Positions 8,942 to 19,262 are shown, numbered from the stretch's first letter. The stretch is 64,000 nt of DNA from Prionace glauca (GCA_037974335.1 CM075729.1:106108515-106172514), one strand, 5' to 3'. A program made the numbers and translations. Notes: a model not told the origin generated them from the sequence alone.

Positions 8942-11013
8942 TGTACCGTGTGCAGTTTGCTCACCAACCTCTCTTGCCTCGTCCTCTTCCAGACTGGAAG
9001 CAAGAACCTCAAACCTGTTATGCAGGTTAAGAGGCTGAGGCCTCCGCTCCTCACCCCCCTTCCTCCTCCCAGCAGCCCCCTTTTGTCCCTGACCCTTAGA
9101 TTTAGCCAGTCCAATCCTCTATCCACGCTAATACATACACCACGCTAATACATACACCACGCTAATACATCCACAGGTTCCCCATTGTCCACTGCACATG
9201 TAATGTTCTCAAAGAATTCCACCAAATTAGTCAAATATGACCTGCTGTACATGAACCCATGCTGCATCTTACCATTGGAACAATTTATATCCAGATGTCT
9301 CGTTGTTTCTTCCTTGATGATAGATTCAAGCATTTTCCCTACCACAGAAGTTAAGCTTACTGGCTTATAGTTACCTGCCTTTTGTTTACCTCCTTTTTTA
9401 AACCGTGGCGTCACATTTGCTGTTTTCCAATCTGCGGGAATCACCCCAGAGTCCAGCGAATTCTAGTAAATTGCCACTCGTGCATTTGTAATTCCCCCTG
9501 ACATCTCTTTTAGTATCCGGGATGCATTCCATCAGGACCAGGAGACTTGTCTACCTTTAGCCCCATTAACTTGCCCAACACTACCTCTTTCGTGATAATG
9601 ATAGCTTCTCGGTTCTCACCTGCCACAGCCTTCCTGTCATCAATTTTTGGCATGTTATTTGTGTCTTCCACTGTGAAGACCCACACAAAATACCTGCTCA
9701 ATGCCTCAGCCATTTTCTCATGTCCAGTTATTACACCCCGCTTCTCATCCTCGATGGGACCAATGTTTCCTTTCACCACTCTTGTTCATTTTGTATATAT
9801 GTAGAAACTTTTGCTATCTGTTTTTATATTCTGAGCTAGTTTATTCTCGTAATCCATCTTATCTTTCTTTAGCTTTTCTCGTGGCTTTCTGCTGACCTTC
9901 AAACATTTCTCAATCCTCTAGGTTCCCATTAATCTTTGCCACTTTGTATGTTTTTTTTTCAATTTGATACCGTCCTTTATTTCCTTAGATATCCATGGCT
10001 GATTATCTCTTTTTCTACAGTCCTTCCTCATCACTGGTATATACTTCTGCTAAGCACTGTGAAAGATCGCTTTGAAAGTTCTCCACTGTTCCTCAATTGT
10101 CCCACCATATAGTTTTTGTTCCCAGTCTACCTTAGCCACTCCTCCCTCTTTCCATTATAGTCTCCTTTGTTTAAGCACAAGACACTGGTATTGAATTTTA
10201 CCTTCTCACGCTCCATCTGTATTTTAAATTCAACCGTGCTGTGATCGCTCCTTCCAAGAGGATCCCAAACTGCAAGATCATTAGTTAGTCCTGTCTCATT
10301 ACACAGGACCAGATCTAGGAGAACTTGCTCCCTTATCGGTTCCATTACATACTGTTCAAGGAAGCTGTCAGGGAAACATTCTATGAACTCCTCCTCAAGG
10401 CTGCCTTGACTGACCTGGTTTGACCAATTGATATGTAGATTAAAATCCCCCATGATAATTGCTATACCATTTTTACATGCATCACTTATTTCTTTGTTTA
10501 GTTCTTGCCCCACCATGATGTTATTATTTGGTGGTCTATGCCAATTAGTGATTTTTCTCCTTACTATTTCTAATTTCCACCCAAATGGATTCAATCTTTT
10601 TTGCCATAGAACCTATAACATCTTTCCCTACTGCCCTGATATCACCCTTAAATATCAGAGTTACACTGCCTCCCTTATCTTCCTGTCCATCCCTCTGAAC
10701 AGTTTGATACCCCTGGATATTCAACTCCCAGCCGTGACCATCCCGCAACTCTGTCTCTGTAATGGCCACCAAATTAAACTTATTCGCACTGATTTGTGCT
10801 GTCATCTCATTTACCTTGGTTCAAATGCTGCTAGCATTCAGATAAAGTGCCCTTATGCTAGTTTTTGTACCTTCTTTTTGAATTCTAACACTTCCATTAA
10901 TAATATCCCCTGAGTCCTCCTTCCTTTTAACTTTTCTCCTGATTTTTGATGTAGTTGGAACTTGCTCCCTCCTTCTCGGACTCCTTACATAGGTTCCCAT
11001 CCCCCTGGCATTA

Positions 11014-11614
11014 TTAGTTTAAACCCTCCCCAACTGCTCTAGCAAACAATCCCCCTCGGACATCAGTCCCAGTCCTGTCCAGGTGTAATCCATCCAATTT
11101 GTACAGGTCCCACCTCCCCCAGGACCGGTCCCAATGCCCCAAGAATCTAAAACCCTTTCCCTGATACCATCTCTTCAGCCATGTATTTATCCGATATATC
11201 CTCTCCTTTCTACTCTGACTAGCGTTTGGCACTGCTATTAATTCTGAAATCACTACATTTGAGGTCTGATTTCTTAAATTTCTTTCTAACATTCTCCCTA
11301 TATTCTGCTTTTAGGACCTCAACCCTTTTTTGATGTATGTCACTTGTACCAACATGTAATATAACCATGGGCTGTTCACCCTCCCCCTTCACAATGTCCT
11401 GCAGCCGCTCTGAGACATCCTTGACCCGAACACCAGGGAGGCAACATACCATCCTGGAGTCTTGTTTGCAGCCACAGAAACGCTTGTCTATTCTCCTTAC
11501 AATTGAATCCCCTATAACTATTCCACTTTTTAACCCCTCCCTCTGCAGCAGAACCAGTCTTGGTGCAACAAGTTTAGCTGCTGCTGCTTTCCCTAGAGAG
11601 GTCATTCCTCCCAA
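11014..11614 (-). pseudogene. old CR1 ORF1 esterase region
   Basis: Two overlapping minus-strand frames (11219-11614 and 11014-11292) together cover the SGNH domain of the old element's ORF1. They show GDSIVRRID (block I, Ser present), ILHVGTSDIH (block III) and LDGLHLDRTGTDV (block V, DGLH with His present). The catalytic residues therefore survive in this old copy although they are partly lost in the younger families. N-terminal coiled-coil coding (LEARVSELERRLETL) is seen at 11767-11958. The end reads GGT TTA AAC TAA TAATG, and ORF2 then lies in the -1 frame. Confidence 0.75.
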
Positions 11615-11980
11615 CAGTATCCAAAGCGGTATATCTGTTTCACAGGGGAATGGTCACTGGAGATTCCTGCACTACCTGCCTGTCTCTCTTGCTCTGTCGA
11701 GTGGTCACCCATTCTCTTCCTGCCTGTGGAGTCTGAGCCTGCGGTGTGACCAACTCTCTATACATGCTATTCATAATACTCTGACTTGTGGATGCTCCAC
11801 AGTGTCTCCAGCCGCCGCTCCAGTTCTGATACTCGAGCTTCCAGGAGATGTAGCTGGAGACACTTCCTGTACACATGCTGACCCAGGAGACTGGAACTGT
11901 CCCCAGACTGTCCCATGGAGCAAGAGGAGTAGACCACTGCTTGGAGCTCTCCTGTCATGTCTTACCCCTTTCAATTAACT

Positions 11981-12598
11981 TTTGAAAGATGTTTTGTTTC
12001 AGATATATACAATTTCCTTTCCTTCCTGCTCCTTGTTACTACCGAGTATAACCTTTTCAAACTATAAACCACAGAAATTACACAGAAACACTATAATAGT
12101 GTACAACAACTACAATGCCAAGCGCAAAAAGAAAATATATTTCCCAATCTGCACTCTCGTTTGTCGCCTCTGCTGCCTGTTTCACCTAACTCCCTGTGTT
12201 CATCCAACTCCCAAAGCACTTCTCTCAGTCAGACAGCATTCTGTGCAGGAAAAATATAACAGTGAGCCAGCCAGGAGCCGAGCCTGGAATCTTCTGGTCT
12301 TGTTCTCTGCTGCTAATATTTTATTGTTTCCTCTATGGTATTACAAAGTACTTGGGTAATAAATCTCCCGTGTTATCTACAGCTCTGCCTGTCGATCTTT
12401 AATGGTTCCATATCTCACAGAGTCACTCATTTACTGTTAATATATTTCTATAAACTTTTACCATTATTCTTTATATTACCTGCACATTTTCCCCATGTCC
12501 TTTATCGCAATTTAATCTTTCTGTTCCTCCATTCTTCCCTCTGTTTCTGGACCTTTCCACTTTCATTGCTCCAAGCTTCTCTGATCTGGGTGTTTTGA
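11981..12598. other. AT-rich stretch with nothing recognised
   Basis: No gene or known repeat seen. It may include the 5' UTR of the old CR1 and class I intron DNA. Confidence 0.3.
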
Positions 12599-12735
12599 AC
12601 ATACAAACATGGAGCAGGAGTAGGCCACTCGGCCCCTCGAATCTGCTCTGCCATTCTGTGGTGATATGATTGTGATCTGAACTCTACTTTCCTCTCTATC
12701 TCTCTGTACACTTTCACTCCCTTGTCAGTCATGAT
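12599..12735 (-). mobile_element. CR1 3'-end fragment
   Basis: The plus strand reads GGAGCAGGAGTAGGCCACTC and GCTCTGCCATTC, the complement of a CR1 3' end as in CR1-A at 5375-5430. Confidence 0.6.
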
Positions 12736-12875
12736 GTTATCTCACATTTATATCTGACAGATACATAATAATGTCTGAGCAAATATCACCCATTTCAAAC
12801 TCTCCCCAAAAGATTCAAATTCACCCCAGAGAGAGAGAGAGAGAGTGAGAATGGAAGAGGGAATTCTGTACTTAC

Positions 12876-12927
12876 CGGGAGAGACCCGGGAAAAACACAG
12901 GGAGATGGAGAAAAGGATCAGCAACAT
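12876..12927 (-). CDS. MHC class I leader exon L1, orphan
   Basis: A 52-nt exon encoding the signal peptide MLLILFSISLCFSRVSP plus one base, ending CCCG|GTAAGTACAG, a strong phase-1 splice donor identical to those of the other three leaders. The hydrophobic core is intact; residue 14 is Arg where the other three have Trp. A CCAAT box (ATTGG at 13104-13108 on the plus strand, part of CTGATTGGTT) lies about 180 bp upstream. No class I alpha1, alpha2 or alpha3 exon follows in the minus direction down to position 1, so this is probably a duplicated 5' end without a gene body, unless the body lies outside the window. Start chosen by identity to the other leaders. Confidence 0.75.
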
Positions 12928-13559
12928 TCTGGGAATCCACTGTCCCGATTCCAATCAGTGACTGGGTATTAAACACTCTGAGGATAAAATAACTTTATAA
13001 ACTCGGAGGAAAACAGGAAAAAACAAAAACTTTATCCAGACTCCATTTTTCTGTCGATGTTGAACTTTGCTCATTTCCTTATTGCAGAACTAGAGGATGC
13101 CTGATTGGTTCGTCTCGGAAAATCATCCCATTAAAGAGATCAACAGTCAGTCTATTCCTAGTTACCAGGAAGATCAAACTCAGACAGGTTCAGATTCAGG
13201 CTGATAAAAATCTAATCTTTACCCAGTGCCTTTCACAAAGTGAAACCTCCCCAAGGACAGCTTTATAAAACAAAGATTGACCCAGAGACACACACAGCTC
13301 AGTGCACAAAAACTGTCTCCAAATTCCAGGGTTAAAGGAGTGTTTTAAAGAGAGGCTGCAGAGAGGTGTAGGGAGGGGATTACAGAGTGAAGGACTGAGG
13401 TTACTGAAGGCACAGTACCCAGTGTGGGGGAGATTCTAATCCCTGATACTGGAGATGTCAGAATGAGAGGAACACAGAGATCTCACAGAGTTTGTGAAAC
13501 TGGAGGGGATTACAGAAATAGGAAGATGTGTGGACATGGAGAGATTTCAATTTTAAAAC

Positions 13560-14835
13560 ATAGGGCAGAGGGAATGGCGCCTTTAATTCAAAGAGAATGG
13601 AATATAAAAGTAGGGAAAGCTTGCTAAAACTATACAAGGCACCAGTTAGACCACATCTGGAAAACTGTGATCAGTTTTAGTCCCCTTATCTAAGAGAAAA
13701 TATACTGGCTTTGAAATCAATCCAGAGAAAGTTCACCAGGTTGATCCTGGGGATGGAGGGATTTTATTATGAGAGGTTGAGTATGTTGGGCCTATACTCA
13801 CTGGAGTTTAGAAGAATGAGATGTGACCTTATTGAAACATAAGAACATAAGAAATAGGAGCAGGAGTAGGCCATCTGGCCCTTCGAGCCTGCCCCGCCAT
13901 TCAATAAGATCATGGCTGATCTGTCGTGGCTCAGTTCCACATACCGGCCCTCTCCCCATAACCCTTAATCCCCTCTCTTATCAAAAACCCATCAACCCGC
14001 TTCTTGAAAATATTTAGCGAGGCAGCCTCCACCACTGAACGGGTAGAGAATTCCAGAGATTCACCATCCTTTGAGTGAAGAAGTTCCTCCTCAACTCTGT
14101 TCTAAAATGCCTCCCCTTTATCTTGAGGCTGTGCCCCCTAGTCCTACTGTCTTTTTTGAGCCATATCTTTTTTGAAACATATCGGATTCTCAGGGGGTTT
14201 GACAGGGTAGATGCTGAGAGGGTGTTTCCCCCTGTGGGAGAGTCTAGAATCGGATGGCAAAACCTCAGAGTAAGATGTCACCCATTTAAGACAGAGATGT
14301 GGAGGAATTTCTTCTCTCAGTGTGTGGCGTCTCTTTGTAATTCTTTACCACAGATGACAGTAGAGGCTGTACCATTAAGTATGTTCATGCCTGAGATAGA
14401 CAGATTGTTAGTGAGTTCGGGAATGGAGGGTTATGGGGATAAAGTGAGAAAGTGGAGCTGAGGATTATCACTTCAGGGTCTATCATGATCTCATTGAATG
14501 GTGGAGGTGACCCGATGGGCTGAATGGACTCCACTTGATTCTATATCTTCTGGTTATATAGGTTGCTTGACTGGAAACTTACAGGTCAGTGAACACAGGG
14601 GTACCCAGGAACATAGAGCTCAGTGTGACGGTTCATGGTGTGATTTGTAAGAGTCTGAGGGATATTGACAGGATGGATGTGGAGAGGATGTATCCTCTTT
14701 GGGAGAATCTAGAAATCGGGGTCAGTGTTTAAAATAAGGGGGCTCCTGTTTAAGACAGAGATGAGGAAAAATGTTTTCTCTGAGAGTCACGAAGGTCTGA
14801 AACTCCTCCTCCAAGGCAGTAGAAGCTTTGAATAT
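13560..14835 (+). mobile_element. old CR1 LINE 3' part, interrupted
   Basis: Decayed CR1 tail: the 13621-13833 segment reads like YKAPVRPHLENCDQF...KVHQVDPGDGGILL, followed after an interruption by 14163-14835. The same copy exists in the right duplicon arm at 51850-53450, so it predates the duplication. Confidence 0.75.
13834..14165 (-). mobile_element. CR1-A 3' fragment inserted in old CR1
   Basis: Plus strand reads CATAAGAACATAAGAAATAGG through to CCTACTGTCTTTTTTGAGC, the reverse complement of the last ~330 bp of CR1-A. GAAACATA flanks both sides (13833 and 14172 regions), a likely target-site duplication. The right duplicon arm lacks it. Confidence 0.88.
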
Positions 14836-14999
14836 TTGGCACAGTCGGTAGTACAAAGAACAAAGAACAACCCAGCACGGAAACAGGCCCTTCGGCCCAA
14901 CGAGCCCGCGCCGCCACATCACCCTACACCCATTCTACCCTGCATGTCTACGAATGGAACCCTACTCAGTCAGATTCAGGGAAGAAATAGTGTCAATTT

Positions 15000-15165
15000 G
15001 GTAAAAACCGATTAGCCTGAGAGCACATTTTTGGGGTGTGGGAGGAAACCGGAGCGCCCGGAGGAAACCCACGCAACCACAGGGAGAATGCGCAAACTCC
15101 CACAGACACAGGCCCAAATCCACAGCCAGCAGTGCCAGTCACTGAGCTGTTGCGGCGCCCGTCTA
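15000..15165 (-). repeat. V-SINE-like core inside CR1-B 3' UTR
   Basis: On the minus strand the CR1-B 3' UTR reads CAGTGACTGGCACTGCTGGC (like a V-SINE tRNA head). It then has TGTGGGAGTTTGCGCATTCTCC and GGGTTTCCTCCGGGCGCTCC, the V-SINE central domain. The same block sits at the same place in the CR1-B copy at 820-960, so it belongs to the LINE family and is not a private insertion. Confidence 0.75.
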
Positions 15166-15409
15166 CCGGTCCAGGATCAAGCACACACACCGACATGAAG
15201 TACTAGGCCACTCCTGGAACTTCCAAGAGCAGCCCAGGCACGACCTGCCGTGTGAATGCCCCTCGTTTGACACGAGGTGGACCTCCGCCTGTGGAATAAA
15301 GACAAAAATATTAATCTTACAGCCTGCCTTTCCAGTGTCTCCTGAGGTTTAACCCTATTTAATAGCCCCTACCATATCCCTCCATTCTCGTTTCACTCAT
15401 GTGCCTATC

Positions 15410-18214
15410 TCACTGCATCTTAAACGAGTCCAACGTTCCTGCCTCCACCACCCTACTTGGTAGCGCGTTCCAGACCCCCACAACTCTCTGCGTAAAGAAC
15501 CTTCTTCTCACCTCCAAATTATATCTCTCCCCCCTCACCCTTAAATGATGACCTCTCGTGTTCATACCCAGTCTAGGGAGCAGTCTCTCACTATTAACTC
15601 TATCCATTCCCTTCATTATCTTATATACTTCTATCATGTCCCCTCTCAATCTCCGTCTTTCCAAGGAGAATAGTCCCAGTTTCTTCAACCTCTCCTCGTA
15701 ACCCAGTCCCCCCATGCCAGGCAACATCCTGGTAAACCTCCTCTGCACCCTTTCCAGAGACTCCACATCCTTCCGGTAGTAAGGTGACCAGAACTGGACG
15801 CAGTACTCCAAATGCGGTCTAACCAACGTTCTGTACAACTGAAGCATTAGACGACAGCTTTTATACTCTATGCCCCTTCCTATAAAGGCCAACATCCCAT
15901 AAGCCTTCCTAACAACCTTCTCCACTTGTGATGCAACCTTCATGGATTTGTGAACCTGCACTCCCAGGTCCCTCTGTATGCGTATACTCCTAATCGGCCT
16001 CCCTTTAATCTCATAGCTCCTCTCTGCATTATTCCGTCCAAAATGCATCACCTCGCATTTGTCAGGATTAAATGCCATCTGCCACCTATCTGCCCACTGC
16101 ACCAACCTATCTATATCCTGTTGTATCACCTGACAATCCAGTTCCGTACCCGCCAACCCTGCCATCTTGGTGTCATCAGCAAACTTGCTAATCACACCAC
16201 CTACGCCCTCTTCCAAGTCATTTATGTAGACTACAAAGAGGAGAGGTCCCAGTACTGAGCCCTGCGGCACACCACTGGTCAGTGGCCTCCAGCCCGACAA
16301 GGTCCCCTCCACAGCTACCCTCTGTCTCCTATTTCCCAGCCAGTTCTCAATCCAACTAGCTACCTGGCCTCGTATCCCATGCGCCTTAACCTTTTCTACC
16401 AGCCTACCGTGAGGGACTTTGTCAAACGCCTTACTAAAATCCTTACAGATGACATCAACCGTTTTTGTCACCTCCTCAAAGAATTCCACCAGATTCATAA
16501 GGCAAAACCTCCCTCTAACAAAGCCATGTTGCGTATCCCTAATCAGATCGCAACGCTCCAAATGCTCATACATCCTATCCCTAAGTATTTTTTCCATTAA
16601 CTTCCCTACCACCGACATCAAACTCACCGGCCTATAATTTCCAGGGTTATCCCTACTGCCTTTTTTGAACAACGGGACCACATTTGTTACCCTCCAGTCT
16701 TCTGGGACCTCACCTGTGTCCAAAGAAGAGACAAAGATTTGCGCCAGAGGCCCAGCAATTTCATCTTTCGCCTCCCTAAGCAGCCTGGGATAAATACCAT
16801 CAGGCCCCGGAGCTTTATCCGTCCTTACGCTACCTAAAAGCCCTAGCACTTCCTCTCTCGTAATAACTATATCCTGCAAATGAACCTCCACTCCCTCCAA
16901 GAGACCGCACGATTCCGCACCCCTCTCCTTTGTGAATACCGACGCAAAGTATTCATTCAGGAGCTCCCCCACTCCCTCCGACTCAATACACAACTCTCCA
17001 CTCTTGTCCGTAAGAGGACCAATTTTTCCTTTAACTACTCTCTTGCCTCTGATATAGGTATAAAATGCCTTTGGATTTTCCTTAATCCTATCAGCCAAAG
17101 CCATCTCATGCCCTCTCTTCGCCCTTCTAATTCCCCTTTTTAGTTCCCTCCTATACTCGCTATATTCCTCCAGCGCACTCTCCGTACCCATTTGTTTTGA
17201 CCTAACATACGCCTCCCTCTTCTTCCTGACCAAGTCTTCAATATCCCCCGTAATCCACGGCTGTCTAATCCTACCTTTCCCATCCTTTCGCTTCACCGGA
17301 ACATACCTCCCCTGCAACCATTTCATTTTGTCCCTATATGCCTCCCACTTGCCAACCGTGGACTTGCCAGCTAACAGTCCCTCCCAATCAGTTTGCTGCA
17401 GCTCCCTCCTAATCCTGCCATAGCTCACCTTTCCCCAGTTCAGCACACTCCCATTCGGACGGCACTCGTCCCTTTCCATTTTTATCCTAAAGCAGATGGA
17501 CTTGTGGTCACTGTTCGCCACATGTTCGTCTACCTCTACCTCACCCATCTGCCCCGGCTCGTTTCCCAACACTAGATCCAGTATAGTTCTTCCCCTAGTC
17601 GGGCTAGTTACATACTGTTCTAGCGACCCTTCCATAACACATTTCACAAACTCCTCTCCCTCCGTACCCCCAGCTCTAGGCCCCCTCCAATTCACTCCAG
17701 GAAAATTAAAATCACCCACTACAACCACTCTGTTCTTCCTGCACCTATCCAAAATGCCCCTGCAAATGCCTTCCTCCACTGACTTAGGGCTGTTGGGTGG
17801 CCTATAGTACACCTCTAGCAATGTGATCTCTCCCTTTTTATTCCTCAACTCCACCCACACTGACTCAATCCCTATCTCTTCCATATCGTCCTCCCTCTGC
17901 ACTACTGTGATGTTTTCCCTGACTAACAGTGCCACCCCTCCACCTCTCTTCAACCCTCCTCTGTCACACCTAAAACACTTGTACCCAGGAACATTCAGCT
18001 GCCAGTCCTGCCCCTCCCATAACCACGTCTCCGTTACAGCCACCACATCTAACTGCCTCACAAACATCAAGGCCCTAAGCTCATCCGTTTTCCCTACCAC
18101 ACTCCTAGCATTGAAACAGACACAGTTCAACCCACAAGTGTCCCTCAGAACTACCTTCTCCCTGATACTTTTCCTTTCACCCGACTCTCTCCCAGCCACC
18201 TGCCCCCCCCCACA
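15410..18214 (-). CDS. CR1-B ORF2: endonuclease-reverse transcriptase
   Basis: An open frame of about 930 residues. The endonuclease shows LNCVCFNARSVVGK, VTETWLWEG, YYRPPNSPK, GDFNFPGVNW and ANSDHKSICF. The RT shows [70 protein letters not shown] and KFADDTKMAG. No ATG precedes the endonuclease in this frame; the first is about 45 codons in, within the domain. ORF2 must therefore start by recoding, by a non-AUG codon, or from the overlapping TAATG. The frame is in phase with ORF1, separated by its single TAA. The final TGA (15410-15412) looks premature: in-frame codons after it still resemble the family C-terminus (DRHMSET, then MEGYG) for about 17 residues. The RT core is uninterrupted. Confidence 0.9.
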   Translation of the reverse strand, partial: CGGGQVAGRESGERKSIREKVVLRDTCGLNCVCFNARSVVGKTDELRALMFVRQLDVVAVTETWLWEGQDWQLNVPGYKCFRCDRGGLKRGGGVALLVRENITVVQREDDMEEIGIESVWVELRNKKGEITLLEVYYRPPNSPKSVEEGICRGILDRCRKNRVVVVGDFNFPGVNWRGPRAGGTEGEEFVKCVMEGSLEQYVTSPTRGRTILDLVLGNEPGQMGEVEVDEHVANSDHKSICFRIKMERDECRPNGSVLNWGKVSYGRIRRELQQTDWEGLLAGKSTVGKWEAYRDKMKWLQGRYVPVKRKDGKGRIRQPWITGDIEDLVRKKREAYVRSKQMGTESALEEYSEYRRELKRGIRRAKRGHEMALADRIKENPKAFYTYIRGKRVVKGKIGPLTDKSGELCIESEGVGELLNEYFASVFTKERGAESCGLLEGVEVHLQDIVITREEVLGLLGSVRTDKAPGPDGIYPRLLREAKDEIAGPLAQIFVSSLDTGEVPEDWRVTNVVPLFKKGSRDNPGNYRPVSLMSVVGKLMEKILRDRMYEHLERCDLIRDTQHGFVRGRFCLMNLVEFFEEVTKTVDVICKDFSKAFDKVPHGRLVEKVKAHGIRGQVASWIENWLGNRRQRVAVEGTLSGWRPLTSGVPQGSVLGPLLFVVYINDLEEGVGGVISKFADDTKMAGLAGTELDCQVIQQDIDRLVQWADRWQMAFNPDKCEVMHFGRNNAERSYEIKGRPIRSIRIQRDLGVQVHKSMKVASQVEKVVRKAYGMLAFIGRGIEYKSCRLMLQLYRTLVRPHLEYCVQFWSPYYRKDVESLERVQRRFTRMLPGMGGLGYEERLKKLGLFSLERRRLRGDMIEVYKIMKGMDRVNSERLLPRLGMNTRGHHLRVRGERYNLEVRRRFFTQRVVGVWNALPSRVVEAGTLDSFKMQ

Positions 18215-18224
18215 TTAGTTTAAA
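18215..18224 (-). promoter_or_regulatory. candidate -1 frameshift heptamer at ORF1 end (CR1-B)
   Basis: Minus strand GGT TTA AAC TAA TGTGGGGGGGGG. Same heptamer, phase and adjacent stop as in CR1-A. The G run has 9 G here, which puts ORF2 in frame 0; 8 G would place ORF2 in the -1 frame, in line with the TAATG start. Confidence 0.5.
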
Positions 18225-19111
18225 CCCTTCGTAAACACCCCAGCTAACCTTCCCGCTAAGACATTAGTTCCCCTCCTGTTCAAATTCTCCTCCCCCTTCC
18301 TGTACAATTGCCCTTCTCTCTTAAACACCTCCCAGTGATCCACAAAAGTAAAGCCCTCTACCCTACACCAATCCCTTAACCATGCATTCAGCTGCATGAT
18401 CTCTTCATTCTTTGCCCTGCTGGTACCGGGCAGCAACCCAGAGAGTGCCACCCTGGAGGTCCTACTCTTTAGTTTGGCCCCCAGCTCCTTAAATTGCCTA
18501 CGTACCTCTACCCTACTCCTCCTTCCTATGTCCCCCTCCCCTACCTGTACTATGATCTCAGCCTGTGCCCCCTCCCCTTTCAAAATTCCCTCTACCCTGT
18601 CCGATACATCCTTCACCCCTGCTCCAGGGAGGCAGACCACCATCCTGGAGTCACACCTCTGTCCACAGAACCTCCTATCGATACCTCTGACCCTCCCGTC
18701 CCCTACCACTATCACCTTACCGGCCCCCTTCTGTCCCTCTAAGTTAGTCTCCCCCTCCTGCCTATCTTTCTGTGCCCCTGTCGACGAACCTTGGGGGGCC
18801 TCTGGGGAGGCTGGGGGACCCTGACTGCTCTTCTTCTTCCTCTTTCCCCTCCTCACAGTCGTCCATCCTCCCTTCTCTTCAGCCCTTGAGACCTCCTCCT
18901 TCTCATGGTTCCCAGCCATTATCTCCTCGTTCTCCCTGACTAGAAACGCATCCTCCAGCCGCCCCTCGAATTGCCTGACCTGGGCCCACAAGCTCTGCAG
19001 TTCCAAACATGTACTGCAGATGTGGACCTTGGGGACACGTGACACCACCATGAACTCCCACATGTGGCACCTGACACAACTTACATTCCTACCTATATTC
19101 CCTGCCATGTC
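18215..19111 (-). CDS. CR1-B ORF1: zinc-knuckle, coiled coil and esterase-like domain
   Basis: Start chosen at the ATG giving MAGNIGRNVSCVRCHMWEF, rather than the one 13 codons upstream, because the family's cysteine motif follows directly. Domains in order: a CxxC...CxxC zinc-binding pair (CVRC, ICSTC; residues ~11-35), a coiled-coil stretch (LQSLWAQVRQFEGRLED), a Lys/Arg-rich linker (RRGKRKKKS, a possible nuclear signal), then an SGNH-like domain from about residue 150. In that domain block I is VVGDGRVRGID, with the nucleophile Ser replaced by Gly. Block III is VQVGEGDIGR. Block V reads EENLNRRGTNVLAG, without the catalytic Asp-His pair. The fold appears kept while catalysis should be lost. 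It ends KGLN-stop on GGT TTA AAC TAA, overlapping an ATG (TAATG). Confidence 0.88.
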   Translation of the reverse strand, partial: DMAGNIGRNVSCVRCHMWEFMVVSRVPKVHICSTCLELQSLWAQVRQFEGRLEDAFLVRENEEIMAGNHEKEEVSRAEEKGGWTTVRRGKRKKKSSQGPPASPEAPQGSSTGAQKDRQEGETNLEGQKGAGKVIVVGDGRVRGIDRRFCGQRCDSRMVVCLPGAGVKDVSDRVEGILKGEGAQAEIIVQVGEGDIGRRSRVEVRRQFKELGAKLKSRTSRVALSGLLPGTSRAKNEEIMQLNAWLRDWCRVEGFTFVDHWEVFKREGQLYRKGEENLNRRGTNVLAGRLAGVFTKGLN

Positions 19112-19262
19112 CCAACCTCCTGTAAGCTCCCAAAGGTAGAAATCTGTCACTCACCTTCTCTAAGCCTGCTCTCGGCCCAGCGAGCCAAAGCCCTTCTCAC
19201 TCTGTTCCCACTCACTCCGCTGCCCACTCCCGACGCTGCCCGCTCTATGCTGCTACCCCTAT

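Larger units (their letters stand above)
5346..9110 (-). mobile_element. young CR1-A LINE, 5'-truncated within ORF1
   Basis: A 3.76-kb CR1-clade non-LTR element. Its 3' end, at low coordinates, is a short tandem repeat of TTCTTATG (5349-5371 in complement), the microsatellite type that ends CR1 elements. ORF2 is uninterrupted and ORF1 keeps its esterase part. It sits inside an older CR1. Other copies of the same family lie at 13834-14165, 21421-24283 and 25126-26964; by eye they differ by only a few percent, so the family is recent. Confidence 0.93.
3983..11980 (-). mobile_element. old CR1 LINE, split by a SINE and a younger CR1
   Basis: One aged CR1 in minus orientation. Its 5' part holds ORF1 remnants (about 11014-11978) and an endonuclease segment (10127-10805; VAITETE, GDFNLHINWS, SDHSTVEF). 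RT segments follow at 9510-9779 ([11 protein letters not shown]) and 9145-9444 ([16 protein letters not shown]). It resumes on the other side of the young CR1 at 5345, with the tail to about 4466 and, beyond an inserted V-SINE, 4138-3983. The interruption falls inside the IEDWL..NRKQRV motif: IEDW ends at 9111 and TNRKQRV resumes at 5345. The RT segment also carries an internal deletion after GEPVDV near 9150, filled by a short tandem repeat. ORF2 is related to CR1-A but clearly diverged, with many frame breaks. Confidence 0.88.
12750..14835. repeat. left arm of inverted class I duplicon
   Basis: This segment matches 51850-55110 in reverse complement: leader exon, promoter flank, a stretch with GATACTGGAGATGTCAGAATG (13443) versus its complement at 54037, and an old CR1. 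The arms differ by later insertions: a CR1-A piece here, and a Penelope-like element, two SINE pieces and a U2-headed retroposon in the other arm. Confidence 0.85.

Noticed and set aside
5595-9148. Plus-strand frames opposite CR1-A
   Set aside because: Antisense shadows of the LINE coding sequence, with no family resemblance of their own. The same holds for 15950-18824 opposite CR1-B.
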